A stretch of DNA of 64,000 bases, taken from the NCBI RefSeq assembly GCF_014193675.1, contig NZ_BLXZ01000005.1:124001-188000 (forward strand), given 5' to 3'. Numbering within the stretch: the stretch's first letter is position 1; each line of letters starts with the position of its first letter. The notes under the pieces are model-generated. The model had not been told where the DNA came from and did not search any database. It saw only the letters and a list, made by a program, of their open reading frames with translations. The translations under genes were made by a program, and so were the position numbers. Source of the stretch: Geomonas limicola. GTDB taxonomy: Bacteria; Desulfobacterota; Desulfuromonadia; Geobacterales; Geobacteraceae. Shown piece after piece: positions 25,444 to 33,790 of the stretch.

Positions 25444-26361
25444 ATGAGCATACTCGTCGTCGGTTCCGTAGCACTGGACTCCGTGGAAACCCCCTTCGGC
25501 GTGCGCGAGCGCGTTCTGGGCGGCTCCGCGACCTACTTCGCCACCTCGGCGAGCTTTTTCACCGACGTAAACCTGGTGGGGGTGGTGGGGGAGGATTTTC
25601 CCCAGGAGCACACCGATTTCCTCACCTCCCGCAACATCGACCTGACCGGGCTCTCCAAGGTCCCGGGTGAAACCTTCCACTGGAAGGGGCGCTACGGCTA
25701 CGACCTCAACGAGGCTCAGACCCTGGAGACCCACCTGAACGTCTTCGCGAGCTTCAAACCGGTGATCCCGGAGCAGTACGTGGACGCCGAGTACCTGATC
25801 CTTGCTAACATCGATCCCGAACTGCAGATGGAGGTGCTGAACCAGGTCAAAAGACCCAAGGTCGTCGCCTGCGACACCATGAACTTCTGGATCTCCTCCA
25901 AGCCCGAGGCGCTCAAGAAGGTGATCAGCCGGGTCGATTTCTTCATCATCAACGAAGGTGAGGCGCGCCAGCTCTCCGGCGAGGTGAACCTGGTCAGGGC
26001 CGCCAGAAAGATCCTCGACATGGGTGCCAAGAACCTGATCGTCAAGCGCGGCGAGTACGGCGTCCTGATGTTCAACGGCAGCACCGTCTTCGCGGCTCCC
26101 GCCTTCCCGCTCGAGGAGGTCTTCGACCCGACCGGCGCAGGCGACACCTTTGCCGGCGGCTTCATGGGCTACCTCGCCAACACCGGCAACGTGACCGATG
26201 AGGGGATCCGCCAGGCGGTGGTCTTCGGCAGCGTGATGGCCTCCTTCAACGTCGAGGCCTTCAGTCTGGATCGCCTGAAGACCCTGAGCTACCCGGAGAT
26301 CGAGGCGCGCTACCGCAGCTTCAAGCGGATGACCCACTTCGAAGGTGTTTCCGAGCTGTAG
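25444..26361 (+). CDS. PfkB family carbohydrate/nucleoside kinase
   Basis: 305-residue ribokinase-fold kinase. The C-terminal PfkB signature DPTGAGDTFAGGF carries the catalytic Asp and anion hole; the N-terminal glycine-rich GGSATYFATSASFF and FHWKGRYGYD segments bind the sugar. Length and divergent sugar loop separate it from FruK, RbsK and adenosine kinases I know well. The start ATG 25444 follows GGAGGA; an upstream in-frame ATG would add an unsupported 18 residues. It lies directly after mtnP, suggesting a sugar or nucleoside formed during thioadenosine or nucleotide salvage as substrate. The exact substrate is unknown. Confidence 0.9.
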   Translation: MSILVVGSVALDSVETPFGVRERVLGGSATYFATSASFFTDVNLVGVVGEDFPQEHTDFLTSRNIDLTGLSKVPGETFHWKGRYGYDLNEAQTLETHLNVFASFKPVIPEQYVDAEYLILANIDPELQMEVLNQVKRPKVVACDTMNFWISSKPEALKKVISRVDFFIINEGEARQLSGEVNLVRAARKILDMGAKNLIVKRGEYGVLMFNGSTVFAAPAFPLEEVFDPTGAGDTFAGGFMGYLANTGNVTDEGIRQAVVFGSVMASFNVEAFSLDRLKTLSYPEIEARYRSFKRMTHFEGVSEL

Positions 26362-26389
26362 CAGCGGCAAACGGACTCCGGCGGTTTCA

Positions 26390-26418
26390 TTGACAATACT
26401 TTGCCGATCTGTTAGTTT
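26390..26418 (+). promoter_or_regulatory. Promoter of the TPR lipoprotein-rodZ operon
   Basis: TTGACA (26390-26395), 17-base spacer, TAGTTT (26413-26418), 39 bases before the ATG, separating this pair from the mtnP-kinase pair. Confidence 0.65.
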
Positions 26419-26456
26419 TTGACGGGAACTTGCGGGAATCTTTCAGGTGAGGCGCC

Positions 26457-27200
26457 ATGCCCCGTTTATTCATCTTCATCGTCGTCTGTTTGCTTTCAGC
26501 CTCCGGTTGCACTGTCAATCAGGCCGTCAGGAACAAATCGCTCTATCATTATCAGATGGGGCAGTCCTTCTACGCGGAGAACAACTTCACCGCCGCACTC
26601 GTGGAATACAGTGAGGCGGAGAAGCTCACCCCGAAGGATCCGGCCCTCCTGAACGATCTGGGGCTCACCTACTTCCGCAAGGGGCGCTACGATCTTGCCG
26701 AGGTAAAGTACCTGCGTGCCATCGATCTGAAGGCGGACTATTCCGAGGCGCGCAATAACCTCGGGGTCAACTACCTCGAGATGAAGCGCTGGGACGACGC
26801 CATTGTCCAGTTCAAGAAGGTGCAGGACGACATCTTCTACCAGGGACAGGACAACGCCTCGATCAACCTCGGGCTCGCCTACCTGGGAAAGGGTGACTAC
26901 CAGCAGTCGCTTGCCCTGTTGCGCGGGGCGGTGGGGAAAAACCCGCTCGATCCGCGCGTCAGGGTGTACCTGGGGCGGGTCTACTTCGCGATGGACAAGC
27001 CCGACCTTGCCGTCGCTGAGTACCGCAAGTCCCTGCAGCTGAACGCTTCCTACGCCAACGCGCACTACTACCTGGCGCTGGCCCAGGTGAAGCTCAAGGA
27101 CAGCGCCGGCGCCAAGCACTCCTTCAAGGAAGTGATCCGCATAGCTCCAGATTCCGAGATCGGGCAGCTCTCCAGGGAGTACCTGGACCTGCTGAAGTGA
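26457..27200 (+). CDS. PilF/PilW-like TPR lipoprotein
   Basis: 247 residues. The signal peptide ends in a lipobox (LLSASGC), and the mature chain holds about six tetratricopeptide repeats (for example YHYQMGQSFYAENNFTAALV, then LLNDLGLTYFRKGRYDLAE, ARNNLGVNYLEMKRWDDAI). Length and lipobox match PilF/PilW, the outer-membrane pilotin that helps the type IV pilus secretin assemble. Placement directly before rodZ, as in Pseudomonas and Neisseria relatives, supports the assignment. The stop is seven bases before the rodZ start. TPR lipoproteins are common, so the pilotin role is likely but not proved. Confidence 0.82.
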   Translation: MPRLFIFIVVCLLSASGCTVNQAVRNKSLYHYQMGQSFYAENNFTAALVEYSEAEKLTPKDPALLNDLGLTYFRKGRYDLAEVKYLRAIDLKADYSEARNNLGVNYLEMKRWDDAIVQFKKVQDDIFYQGQDNASINLGLAYLGKGDYQQSLALLRGAVGKNPLDPRVRVYLGRVYFAMDKPDLAVAEYRKSLQLNASYANAHYYLALAQVKLKDSAGAKHSFKEVIRIAPDSEIGQLSREYLDLLK

Positions 27201-27207
27201 GGCGAAC

Positions 27208-28080
27208 GTGTCCGAGCCAGATGCAGAACAGGTCGCAGAACTCCCGGTAGGGGAGTACCTGCGCGGCGTGCGCGAGTCGCGTGGCCTCCAGTTGGATGAG
27301 GCCTCCAGGACCACCAAGATCGGCAAGAGCTACCTGGTCGCCATCGAACAGGGGCAGTTCGACAAACTCCCCAACCAGGCCTACATCAAGGGATTTTTGA
27401 GGCTCTACGCCCAGTTCCTCGGTCTCTCCGGCGACGAGGTGGTGCGTCGCTACGAACAGGGACTTCCCGCCGCGCGTCCCCAGGCGCAGGTGGAGGCCAA
27501 GCCGGCGCCGGAACGCCCGAGCCGCGTGGTGGAGCGTACCCGCCTCGAGGGGGGTGGGCGCTGGGTGGTGCCGGTCGTGCTGCTCGGCCTGGTGATCTTG
27601 GCCGCCTTCTTCTTCAGGGACTCCGACGAAAAGCCGGCACCGCAGGTGGTGAAGACCGCCCCGGCTCCAGCGGCACCCGCACCCGCTCCGGCACCGGCAG
27701 CCGCTCCGGTGACACCCCCCCGCAGCTCTGCACACCTTTCCGCTCCGGGGACCCCGGCAGCCCCCCAGACGCCGGCCCAGGCCCAGACTCCCCAGCCCGC
27801 ACCGGCACCGGCCGCAACCGCTGCCGGCACCCCTGCGCGTCGCGACGGCGGCGTCCTGCGGCTCAAGTTCAACCAGGACAGCTGGCTCAGCATCACCATC
27901 GACGACAGCATCTCGCAGCGCTACGACCTGAAGGCCGGCGACATCATCGAGTGGAAGGGGAAACGCTCCTTCGTGGTCGACCTGGGTGACGGTGCCGCTG
28001 CCGAGGGTGACTTCAACGGACGCCCCCTTAAATTGGGAGAACCGGGCAAGCCTGCCCACGTGGAACTCAAGGTCGAGTAG
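27208..28080 (+). CDS. rodZ: RodZ-like cytoskeletal helix-turn-helix protein
   Basis: 290 residues. N-terminal Xre-type HTH (about 10-85: GEYLRGVRESRGLQLDEAS, KIGKSYLVAIEQGQFDKLP, QAYIKGFLRLYAQFLG), a basic juxtamembrane stretch, one TM helix (about 115-132, WVVPVVLLGLVILAAFFF), a long Ala/Pro/Thr-rich periplasmic linker (about 140-210) and a C-terminal DUF4115 beta domain (LKFNQDSWLSITIDDS, KGKRSFVVDLGDG). This is the RodZ layout; RodZ links MreB to the membrane for rod shape. Start codon GTG. Co-transcribed with the TPR lipoprotein. The linker is low complexity and Pro-rich. Confidence 0.93.
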   Translation: MSEPDAEQVAELPVGEYLRGVRESRGLQLDEASRTTKIGKSYLVAIEQGQFDKLPNQAYIKGFLRLYAQFLGLSGDEVVRRYEQGLPAARPQAQVEAKPAPERPSRVVERTRLEGGGRWVVPVVLLGLVILAAFFFRDSDEKPAPQVVKTAPAPAAPAPAPAPAAAPVTPPRSSAHLSAPGTPAAPQTPAQAQTPQPAPAPAATAAGTPARRDGGVLRLKFNQDSWLSITIDDSISQRYDLKAGDIIEWKGKRSFVVDLGDGAAAEGDFNGRPLKLGEPGKPAHVELKVE

Positions 28081-28125
28081 CTGTCGAGCTGTCATAAGGG
28101 GTGCTCTATGAAACGGGGCGGTAGC

Positions 28126-28153
28126 TTGACAGGTGAACTGCCGGTGCTAGAAT
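28126..28153 (+). promoter_or_regulatory. Sigma-70-type promoter of the response-regulator gene
   Basis: TTGACA (28126-28131), 16-base spacer, TAGAAT (28148-28153). It lies downstream of an in-frame ATG at 28108, so the protein should start later. Confidence 0.75.
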
Positions 28154-28191
28154 CAAACAGTTCAAAATTACTACAAAGGCCGGAGTCACAC

Positions 28192-28572
28192 TTGCCAAAG
28201 CAGCCCAAACGTATACTGGTTGTGGATGACGAAGAAAACGCACGTATTGGACTGTCCCGCCTGCTTGCCAAGGAGGGTTTTCACGTCGATAGTGTGGCAA
28301 ACGGTTTCGAAGCCCTCAACTACCTGCGAGAACAGGAGGTGAACCTTATCGTCACCGACATCAACATGCCGGAGATGAATGGCATCACCTTTTTAAAAGA
28401 GTTGAACCGCAGCTACCCCCGCAGCAATGTCATCATGATCACGGCCTACGGCGGTGTCGAATCGTACATCGAAGCGATGAACCTGGGCGCCTTCGAGTAC
28501 ATCAACAAGCCGGTGAAGATAGACGAGTTGAAGTCAATCCTGAAAAAGATATTCAAGGAAACGAGCCACTGA
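28192..28572 (+). CDS. Single-domain response regulator
   Basis: About 126 residues, essentially one receiver domain: acidic pocket VVDDEENARIG, phospho-Asp in LIVTDINMPEMNG, Thr in NVIMITAYGG and Lys in FEYINKPVKIDE. The region after the Lys is short and helical; there is no output domain. I choose TTG 28192, preceded by GGAG at six bases and downstream of a strong promoter; ATG 28108 in the same frame lies upstream of that promoter and would add a non-receiver tail. Receiver sequence resembles NtrC-family receivers (TDINMPEMNGITFL). It precedes a universal stress protein by 28 bases and probably shares its transcript. Confidence 0.88.
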   Translation: MPKQPKRILVVDDEENARIGLSRLLAKEGFHVDSVANGFEALNYLREQEVNLIVTDINMPEMNGITFLKELNRSYPRSNVIMITAYGGVESYIEAMNLGAFEYINKPVKIDELKSILKKIFKETSH

Positions 28573-28600
28573 CCACGGCCCGCGAAAGGGGGAAGTTCAG

Positions 28601-29044
28601 ATGCGCAGCTTCGACAAGATTCTCTTTGCCACCGATTTTTCCGAAAGTTCCGAACACGCCTTCAGGTACGCCCTGGAACTGGCCCAGAAGTTTGGCAGCC
28701 GGCTCACCGTTTTGCACGTGATCAACGAGCCGGTGGACCTGCGCGGCTTCTACGTCCCGCACGTCTCCTTCGAGAACCTGGAAAAGGAGATCGAAGAGGG
28801 GGCGCAGCAGATGATGGAGAAGTTCTGCAAAAGCCACCTAGCCGAGTTCGCCAACTACGAGTCGGTCATCGCCACCGGGATCCCCTTCGAGGAGATCCTC
28901 AAGTACTCCGAGACGCACCAGGTTGCCTTCATTGTGCTGGGGACCCAGGGGAGAAGCGGTATCGACCACCTCCTGTTCGGCTCGACTGCCGAGCGCGTGG
29001 TACGCAAGGCGCTCTGCCCGGTGGTGACTGTCAGACTCCCCTAA
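28601..29044 (+). CDS. Universal stress protein (UspA family)
   Basis: 147 residues. Rossmann-like Usp fold with the ATP-binding signature GTQGRSGIDHLLFGSTAERV near the C-terminus (G-2x-G-9x-G-S/T), N-terminal KILFATDFSESSEHAFRYAL and a central helix rich in Glu/Lys. ATP-binding type rather than UspA type, judged by the intact motif. The family responds to starvation and stress; the mechanism varies. GAAAGGGGG precedes the ATG. Likely second gene of a two-gene unit with the response regulator, ended by a strong terminator at 29068. Confidence 0.93.
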   Translation: MRSFDKILFATDFSESSEHAFRYALELAQKFGSRLTVLHVINEPVDLRGFYVPHVSFENLEKEIEEGAQQMMEKFCKSHLAEFANYESVIATGIPFEEILKYSETHQVAFIVLGTQGRSGIDHLLFGSTAERVVRKALCPVVTVRLP

Positions 29045-29067
29045 GGTGAAAGGCAGGAAAAGGTTCA

Positions 29068-29097
29068 AGGGGCGGCATAGAGCTGCCCCTTTTTTTT
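29068..29097 (+). terminator. Terminator after the universal stress protein
   Basis: AGGGGCGGC...GCTGCCCCT with a run of eight T. Confidence 0.85.
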
Positions 29098-29134
29098 GCC
29101 GAACCTGGGTGGAATCGTCCCGTTCGATGAACGC

Positions 29135-29163
29135 TTGACTTACACCTTCTTGCATAGTAGGAC
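29135..29163 (+). promoter_or_regulatory. Possible promoter of the receiver-kinase gene
   Basis: TTGACT (29135-29140) with TAGGAC after 17 bases; the -35 is good, the -10 poor. Confidence 0.35.
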
Positions 29164-29208
29164 TACTGAAACGTTCCGGATACTCCGAACCCAGGAGAGA
29201 ACCACATA

Positions 29209-30399
29209 ATGACCATGAGCCTAGAGAAACAGTCGCGCGGCAGGGTGCTGATCGTCGACGACGAGAAGGTCATCCTCGACCTGACCGCCATCATCCTGAA
29301 AAACCGCGGCTACCAGATCTTCACCGCGCTGAACGCCCGCGAAGGCCTGGCGACTATCGAGGCCGAGCGTCCCGAACTGGTGCTGCTCGACTACATGATG
29401 CCGGACATGGACGGCCTCACCGCCTTGAAGGAGATCCGCCGGCGTTTCCCCGAGACCTACGTCATCATGTTCACGGGGAAGGGGAGCGAGGAGATCGCCG
29501 TCGAGCTCATGAAGGCCGGCGCCTCCGACTACATCCTGAAGCCCTTCAACAACCAGGACATGGTGGAGCGCATCGAGAGCGTCTTGAAGCTGCGCGCCGT
29601 CGAGCTGCAAAACCGCGCCCTTCTGAGCGAGCGCGAGCGCCTTCTGGCCGAGATCGCCCAGTGGAACCGTGACCTCGAGGCGCGGGTGCAGGAGAAGAGC
29701 GAGGCGCTGCGCCGCGCCCAGGCCGAGATCGTGCAGTCCGAGAAGCTCGCCACCCTGGGCTACCTTTCCGCCGGCATGGCCCACGAGATCCGTAACCCGC
29801 TCAACTCCATCGCGCTCTTCGTGCAGCTCATCCGAAGCGGCCTCGAGGACCCCGAGCGCCTGGATTACGTGGACAAGATCCTCAAAGAGGTGGACCGGAT
29901 CGACGGCATCCTGAGAAAACTCCTAGACGCCGCCAAGCGTCCGCGCTTCGAGATCAGCGAGGTGCGGGTGGACCGTATCCTCGAGAACACCCTGGAGGCC
30001 TTCACGCCGCAGCTGCGCCAGAAGAAGATCAAGGTGATCACCGACTTCAAGAGCATCCCCCCCGCCATCAAGGCCGACCCCATGGAGATCGAGCAGATCT
30101 TCACCAACCTCTTTTTGAACTCGATCCACGTCATGGAAGAGGAGGGGACCCTCGGGGTACAGCTGGACCAGGACGAGCAGTACATCAACATGCGGGTCTC
30201 GGACACCGGTCCGGGAATCCCTCCCGAGAACCTCCCCAACATCTTCGACCCCTTTTTCACCACCAACAGCCGCGGTACCGGACTGGGGCTCTCGGTGGTG
30301 CTGCGCATCGTAAAGACCTACAAGGGAAAGATCGAGGTGGAGAAGAGCGACTCCTCGGGTACCACCTTTTCGGTGCGTCTACCGCTTACCCCTCAGTAG
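29209..30399 (+). CDS. Receiver-histidine kinase hybrid (REC-HK)
   Basis: 396-residue soluble protein. N-terminal receiver (about 10-125; VLIVDDEKVILDL, LVLLDYMMPDMDG, VIMFTGKGSE, DYILKPFN), a coiled-coil linker (about 130-180), then HisKA with phospho-His in SAGMAHEIRNPLNSIALFV and HATPase_c (NLFLNSIHVMEEEG, DTGPGIPPENLPNIFDPFFTTN, GTGLGLSVVLRIV). No membrane segment, so the input is probably phosphoryl transfer from another kinase to the receiver. The kinase core is of the NtrB/ZraS type (FDPFFTTN), which often pairs with sigma-54 activators. GGAGAG lies ahead of the ATG. Confidence 0.92.
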   Translation: MTMSLEKQSRGRVLIVDDEKVILDLTAIILKNRGYQIFTALNAREGLATIEAERPELVLLDYMMPDMDGLTALKEIRRRFPETYVIMFTGKGSEEIAVELMKAGASDYILKPFNNQDMVERIESVLKLRAVELQNRALLSERERLLAEIAQWNRDLEARVQEKSEALRRAQAEIVQSEKLATLGYLSAGMAHEIRNPLNSIALFVQLIRSGLEDPERLDYVDKILKEVDRIDGILRKLLDAAKRPRFEISEVRVDRILENTLEAFTPQLRQKKIKVITDFKSIPPAIKADPMEIEQIFTNLFLNSIHVMEEEGTLGVQLDQDEQYINMRVSDTGPGIPPENLPNIFDPFFTTNSRGTGLGLSVVLRIVKTYKGKIEVEKSDSSGTTFSVRLPLTPQ

Positions 30400-30478
30400 T
30401 TCATGTGAGGGCGTTTCCCCTTTTCTTTTCGACCGCATTTTTGTATGATGGCCCATCTTTAGCGGCTTAGAGGTCGAA

Positions 30479-30883
30479 ATGACTGATCATCGGGGAAAAA
30501 TTCTCCTCGTCGACGACGATAAATTCTTCCTGAAAGTCCTCTCCGACGCCTTCCGCGACGCCGGTTTCGAGGTGGTCACTGCGCCGGACGGTCTGGCCGG
30601 GGTGCAGGCTTTCAGTGAGCACCTCCCCGACGCGGTGATCTCGGACCTCGTCATGCCCCGCATGGGCGGGGTCAGCACCTGCCTGGAGATCTCCCGGCTG
30701 GCGGGAGACCGCGACCCGGTCATCGTCCTGCTTACCTCGATGTTCCAGGGAGCCCCGCACGAACACCAGGAGCCCGAGATGGGCGCCAAGGTGCACATCC
30801 CCAAATCCACCAAGCCCCTGGACATCGTCATCATCGTCGAGCAGCTCCTGGATCGGAAGCGCCGCGGCGCCGGCGCCGCCTGA
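30479..30883 (+). CDS. Single-domain response regulator
   Basis: 134 residues, one receiver domain: LLVDDDKFFLKVLSD, phospho-Asp in AVISDLVMPRMGGVST, Thr/Ser in IVLLTSMFQG and Lys in VHIPKSTKPLD. The tail (RKRRGAGAA) is short and basic. Follows the receiver-kinase by 79 bases and precedes an FAD oxidoreductase by 11 bases. No output domain, so it acts by protein contact or as a phosphorelay step. It could be the target or the donor for the neighbouring kinase, but pairing by location is only suggestive. Confidence 0.88.
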   Translation: MTDHRGKILLVDDDKFFLKVLSDAFRDAGFEVVTAPDGLAGVQAFSEHLPDAVISDLVMPRMGGVSTCLEISRLAGDRDPVIVLLTSMFQGAPHEHQEPEMGAKVHIPKSTKPLDIVIIVEQLLDRKRRGAGAA

Positions 30884-30894
30884 CGGATACCCTC

Positions 30895-32472
30895 ATGCCA
30901 TTTCTGTTGCGTAACCTCACCTTGAACCCCGGTGACGAGGAAGCCCTGCTGCGTCCCCTGATCGCCCGGGCCGCCCGCGTCCCCGAGTCCGAGATCACTT
31001 CGCTTTCCCTGGTGCGCAAAGGGGTGGACGCCCGCAAGAAGGGGCGCATCAAGCTGGTCTACACGGTGCAGTTCTCGGTGAAACACGAGCAGAAGGTGAA
31101 AACCGGGGGGGACCTGACCCGGCTGGAGCCGCAAGCTGCACCGCGTTTTCCGCGCCTTAGCCCCCGGGCCGGGATCGTCATCGTCGGCATGGGGCCGGCC
31201 GGGCTCTTTGCCGCGCTGCGCCTGGCCGAATACGGGCTCAGCGCGACCATCCTGGAGCGCGGCCGCCCGGTCGACGAGCGCTCCCGCGACGTGGCGCGCT
31301 TCTGGCGCCTGGGCGAGCTCGACCCGGAGAGCAACGTGCAGTTCGGCGAGGGTGGCGCCGGGACCTTTTCGGACGGAAAACTCACCTGCCGGGTCAAGGA
31401 CCCCAACACCCGCTACGTCCTGGAACAGCTGGTGCGCTTCGGGGCACCGGAGGAGATCCTCTACGCCGCCAAGCCGCACATCGGCACCGACCGGTTGCGC
31501 GCCGTGGTGCGCGGCATCAGGGAGCGGCTCGGGGCGGCGGGGTTCGAGATCCGCTTCGAGAGCCTTTTGAGCGGGGTCGCCCTCCGCAAGGGGCGGGTGG
31601 CCGGCGTCCAGGTCAACGGCCGCGAGGAGTCTCCCTGCGAGTTCCTGGTGCTGGCTCCCGGCCACAGCGCCCGCGACACCTACGCGATGCTCCTCGAGGC
31701 TGGGGTGGGGATCGAGCAGAAGCCCTTTGCCGTGGGGCTCAGGGTGGAGCACCCACAAAAGCTGATCGACGAGATCCAGTACGGGCGCAACCCGCACCCG
31801 GCGCTCCCCCCCGCGGAATACGCCCTTACCTACAACAACCGCGCGACCGGACGCTCCGCCTACTCCTTCTGCATGTGTCCGGGCGGGGTGGTGGTCGCCG
31901 CCGCCAGCGAGCCCGGCGGGGTGGTGGTGAACGGCATGAGCGGCTACCGGCGCAATTCCCCCTACGCGAACAGCGCCCTGGTCGCCACGGTGGGACGCGC
32001 GGATTTCGGCAGCGCGGAACCGCTTGCCGGCGTGGAGTTTCAGCGTCTCCTGGAGCGGCGGGCCTTTGCCGCCGGCGCCGGCGGTTACCGGGCTCCCGCG
32101 CAGAACCTTCTCGCCTTCCTGGGGCAGGGAACCGGGGCGCTAACCAGCAGTTACCGGCCCGGCTGCACCGAAAGCGAACTCGCCGAACTCTTCCCGGCGC
32201 AGGTATCGGCGACCCTGCGCGAGGGGATCCGGGATTTCGAGAACCGGATGCGCGGCTTCATCAGCGCCGAGGCGACGCTCATCGGGGTGGAGACCAGGAC
32301 CTCGTCCCCGGTGCGCATCCCGCGCGGCGACGACCTCCAGTCGCTCAGCCACCGCGGGCTCTACCCGACCGGGGAAGGGGCCGGGTACGCCGGCGGTATC
32401 ATGAGTGCCGCCCTGGACGGCATCCGGGTGGCCGACGCCATCGCAGCCAGCTTGGGGCAGGAAGTCCCCTGA
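30895..32472 (+). CDS. FAD-dependent oxidoreductase (COG2509-like)
   Basis: 525 residues. FAD-binding Rossmann motif VIVGMGPAGLFAALRLAEYG followed by a Glu-ending strand (ATILERG). The N-terminal 90 residues (LLRNLTLNPGDEEALLRPL) form a small domain before the Rossmann fold that is typical of this uncharacterised dehydrogenase family. Further motifs: NVQFGEGGAGTFSDGKL and the C-terminal flavin segment GLYPTGEGAGYAGGIMSAA. Reaction and substrate are unknown; members are large cytoplasmic flavoproteins distantly related to BaiN/HI0933-type and geranylgeranyl reductase folds. It follows the response regulator by 11 bases, so the two may be one operon without obvious functional connection. Confidence 0.88.
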   Translation: MPFLLRNLTLNPGDEEALLRPLIARAARVPESEITSLSLVRKGVDARKKGRIKLVYTVQFSVKHEQKVKTGGDLTRLEPQAAPRFPRLSPRAGIVIVGMGPAGLFAALRLAEYGLSATILERGRPVDERSRDVARFWRLGELDPESNVQFGEGGAGTFSDGKLTCRVKDPNTRYVLEQLVRFGAPEEILYAAKPHIGTDRLRAVVRGIRERLGAAGFEIRFESLLSGVALRKGRVAGVQVNGREESPCEFLVLAPGHSARDTYAMLLEAGVGIEQKPFAVGLRVEHPQKLIDEIQYGRNPHPALPPAEYALTYNNRATGRSAYSFCMCPGGVVVAAASEPGGVVVNGMSGYRRNSPYANSALVATVGRADFGSAEPLAGVEFQRLLERRAFAAGAGGYRAPAQNLLAFLGQGTGALTSSYRPGCTESELAELFPAQVSATLREGIRDFENRMRGFISAEATLIGVETRTSSPVRIPRGDDLQSLSHRGLYPTGEGAGYAGGIMSAALDGIRVADAIAASLGQEVP

Positions 32473-32593
32473 CCCAGCACCCGCGCCTGTTTCACGAAGA
32501 GAAAGGCGCGCAGCCATTGAGCGGTGGGAACAGTTGCTGTTACAATGAGAAGTGACGCCCGCCGCCCCACATGATAATTACAAGGAGCTTCCT

Positions 32594-33757
32594 TTGAAAA
32601 AGAAATATATTGCCGACATCAAGGACCGCGACGTCGTCGAGTCGGTCTACCTGGTCAAGGACAAGATCATGGCCATGGCGAAGAACGGCAAGCCCTACCT
32701 TACCCTGAAGCTCATGGACAAGACCGGCGAGGTGGATGCCAAGGTCTGGGACAACGCCGACCAGATCGCCGAGCTGTTCGACAAGAATGATTTCCTGGCG
32801 GTGCGCGCCAAGGCGTCGGTCTACCTTGGGAAGATGCAGCTCATCCTCTCGGAGCTGAAGCTGGTCCCCGAAGAGTCGGTGGAACTCGCCGACTTCCTCC
32901 CCGAGACCGAACGCGACATCAACCAGATGGTCGAGGAGCTCTGGACGCTGATCGACTCCTTGGGCGACCCCGAGCTGAAGCGCCTGTTGAGCGCCTTCTT
33001 CTCCGATGCCGAACTGCTGGCCCAGTACCGCGTCGCCCCTGCCGCCAAGGGGATGCACCACGTCTACCTGGGCGGGCTTTTGGAGCACTCCCTGTCGGTC
33101 GCCAAGCTGGTCGATGCCATCATGCCGCTCTATGTGGGGTTGAACCGGGACCTTCTGATCGCCGGAGCGCTCCTGCACGACATCGGCAAGGTGCGCGAGA
33201 TGACCTACCTGCGCGCCTTCGACTACTCGGACGAGGGGAAATTGATCGGGCACATCACCATCGGGGTCGAGATGCTGCAGGAGCGCATCGCCGCGCTGCC
33301 GGGGTTCCCCTTCGAGCTCGGAATGCTTTTAAAGCACATGCTGTTGTCGCACCACGGCCAGTACGAGTACGGCTCGCCGAAGCGCCCGAAGACCGTCGAG
33401 GCCACCATCCTCAACTACCTGGACGACCTGGACTCCAAGATCAACGGGATCAGGACCCACATCAAGAAGGAGCCGGACAACCCGTCACGCTGGACCTCCT
33501 ACCACCGGCTCTACGACCGCTACTTCTTCAAGGAGAACTGCCTTCCGGTTGCGGTCCAGGAGGAGTGCCCCGAGGAGTCGGAACCGGCAGAACCGGCGCC
33601 CTGTCCCGAACCTGCCGTGGCCGAGCCCGGAGTGCACACGCCACAGGGGCCTGCCGGGAACCAGCCGGCTGCGCGTCCCCAACAGTCTCGCGGCGAGCGC
33701 AAGAACTTCAGCAACAACCCGTTCGCCGCTTTGAAAGACGATTTCGACCTGTTTTGA
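32594..33757 (+). CDS. OB-fold/HD-domain 3'-5' exonuclease-like protein (YhaM family)
   Basis: 387 residues. N-terminal OB-fold (about 1-100, YLTLKLMDKTGEVDAKVWDN) and a central HD phosphohydrolase domain: metal ligands in GLLEHSLSVAKLVD, LLHDIGKVREM and HMLLSHHG. This order is that of YhaM/CBF1-type 3'-5' exoribonucleases. The C-terminal 60 residues are Pro/Glu-rich and look disordered, ending in FNNPFAALKDDFDLF-like acidic-aromatic text (short linear interaction motif possible). I chose TTG 32594 because AAGGAG lies six bases before it and the family starts at KKKYIADI; the ATG at 32552 would add 14 residues that do not resemble the family. Confidence 0.87.
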   Translation: MKKKYIADIKDRDVVESVYLVKDKIMAMAKNGKPYLTLKLMDKTGEVDAKVWDNADQIAELFDKNDFLAVRAKASVYLGKMQLILSELKLVPEESVELADFLPETERDINQMVEELWTLIDSLGDPELKRLLSAFFSDAELLAQYRVAPAAKGMHHVYLGGLLEHSLSVAKLVDAIMPLYVGLNRDLLIAGALLHDIGKVREMTYLRAFDYSDEGKLIGHITIGVEMLQERIAALPGFPFELGMLLKHMLLSHHGQYEYGSPKRPKTVEATILNYLDDLDSKINGIRTHIKKEPDNPSRWTSYHRLYDRYFFKENCLPVAVQEECPEESEPAEPAPCPEPAVAEPGVHTPQGPAGNQPAARPQQSRGERKNFSNNPFAALKDDFDLF

Positions 33758-33790
33758 TCGGGTCCCCCGGACCCCGTGAAGGAGGATTAG

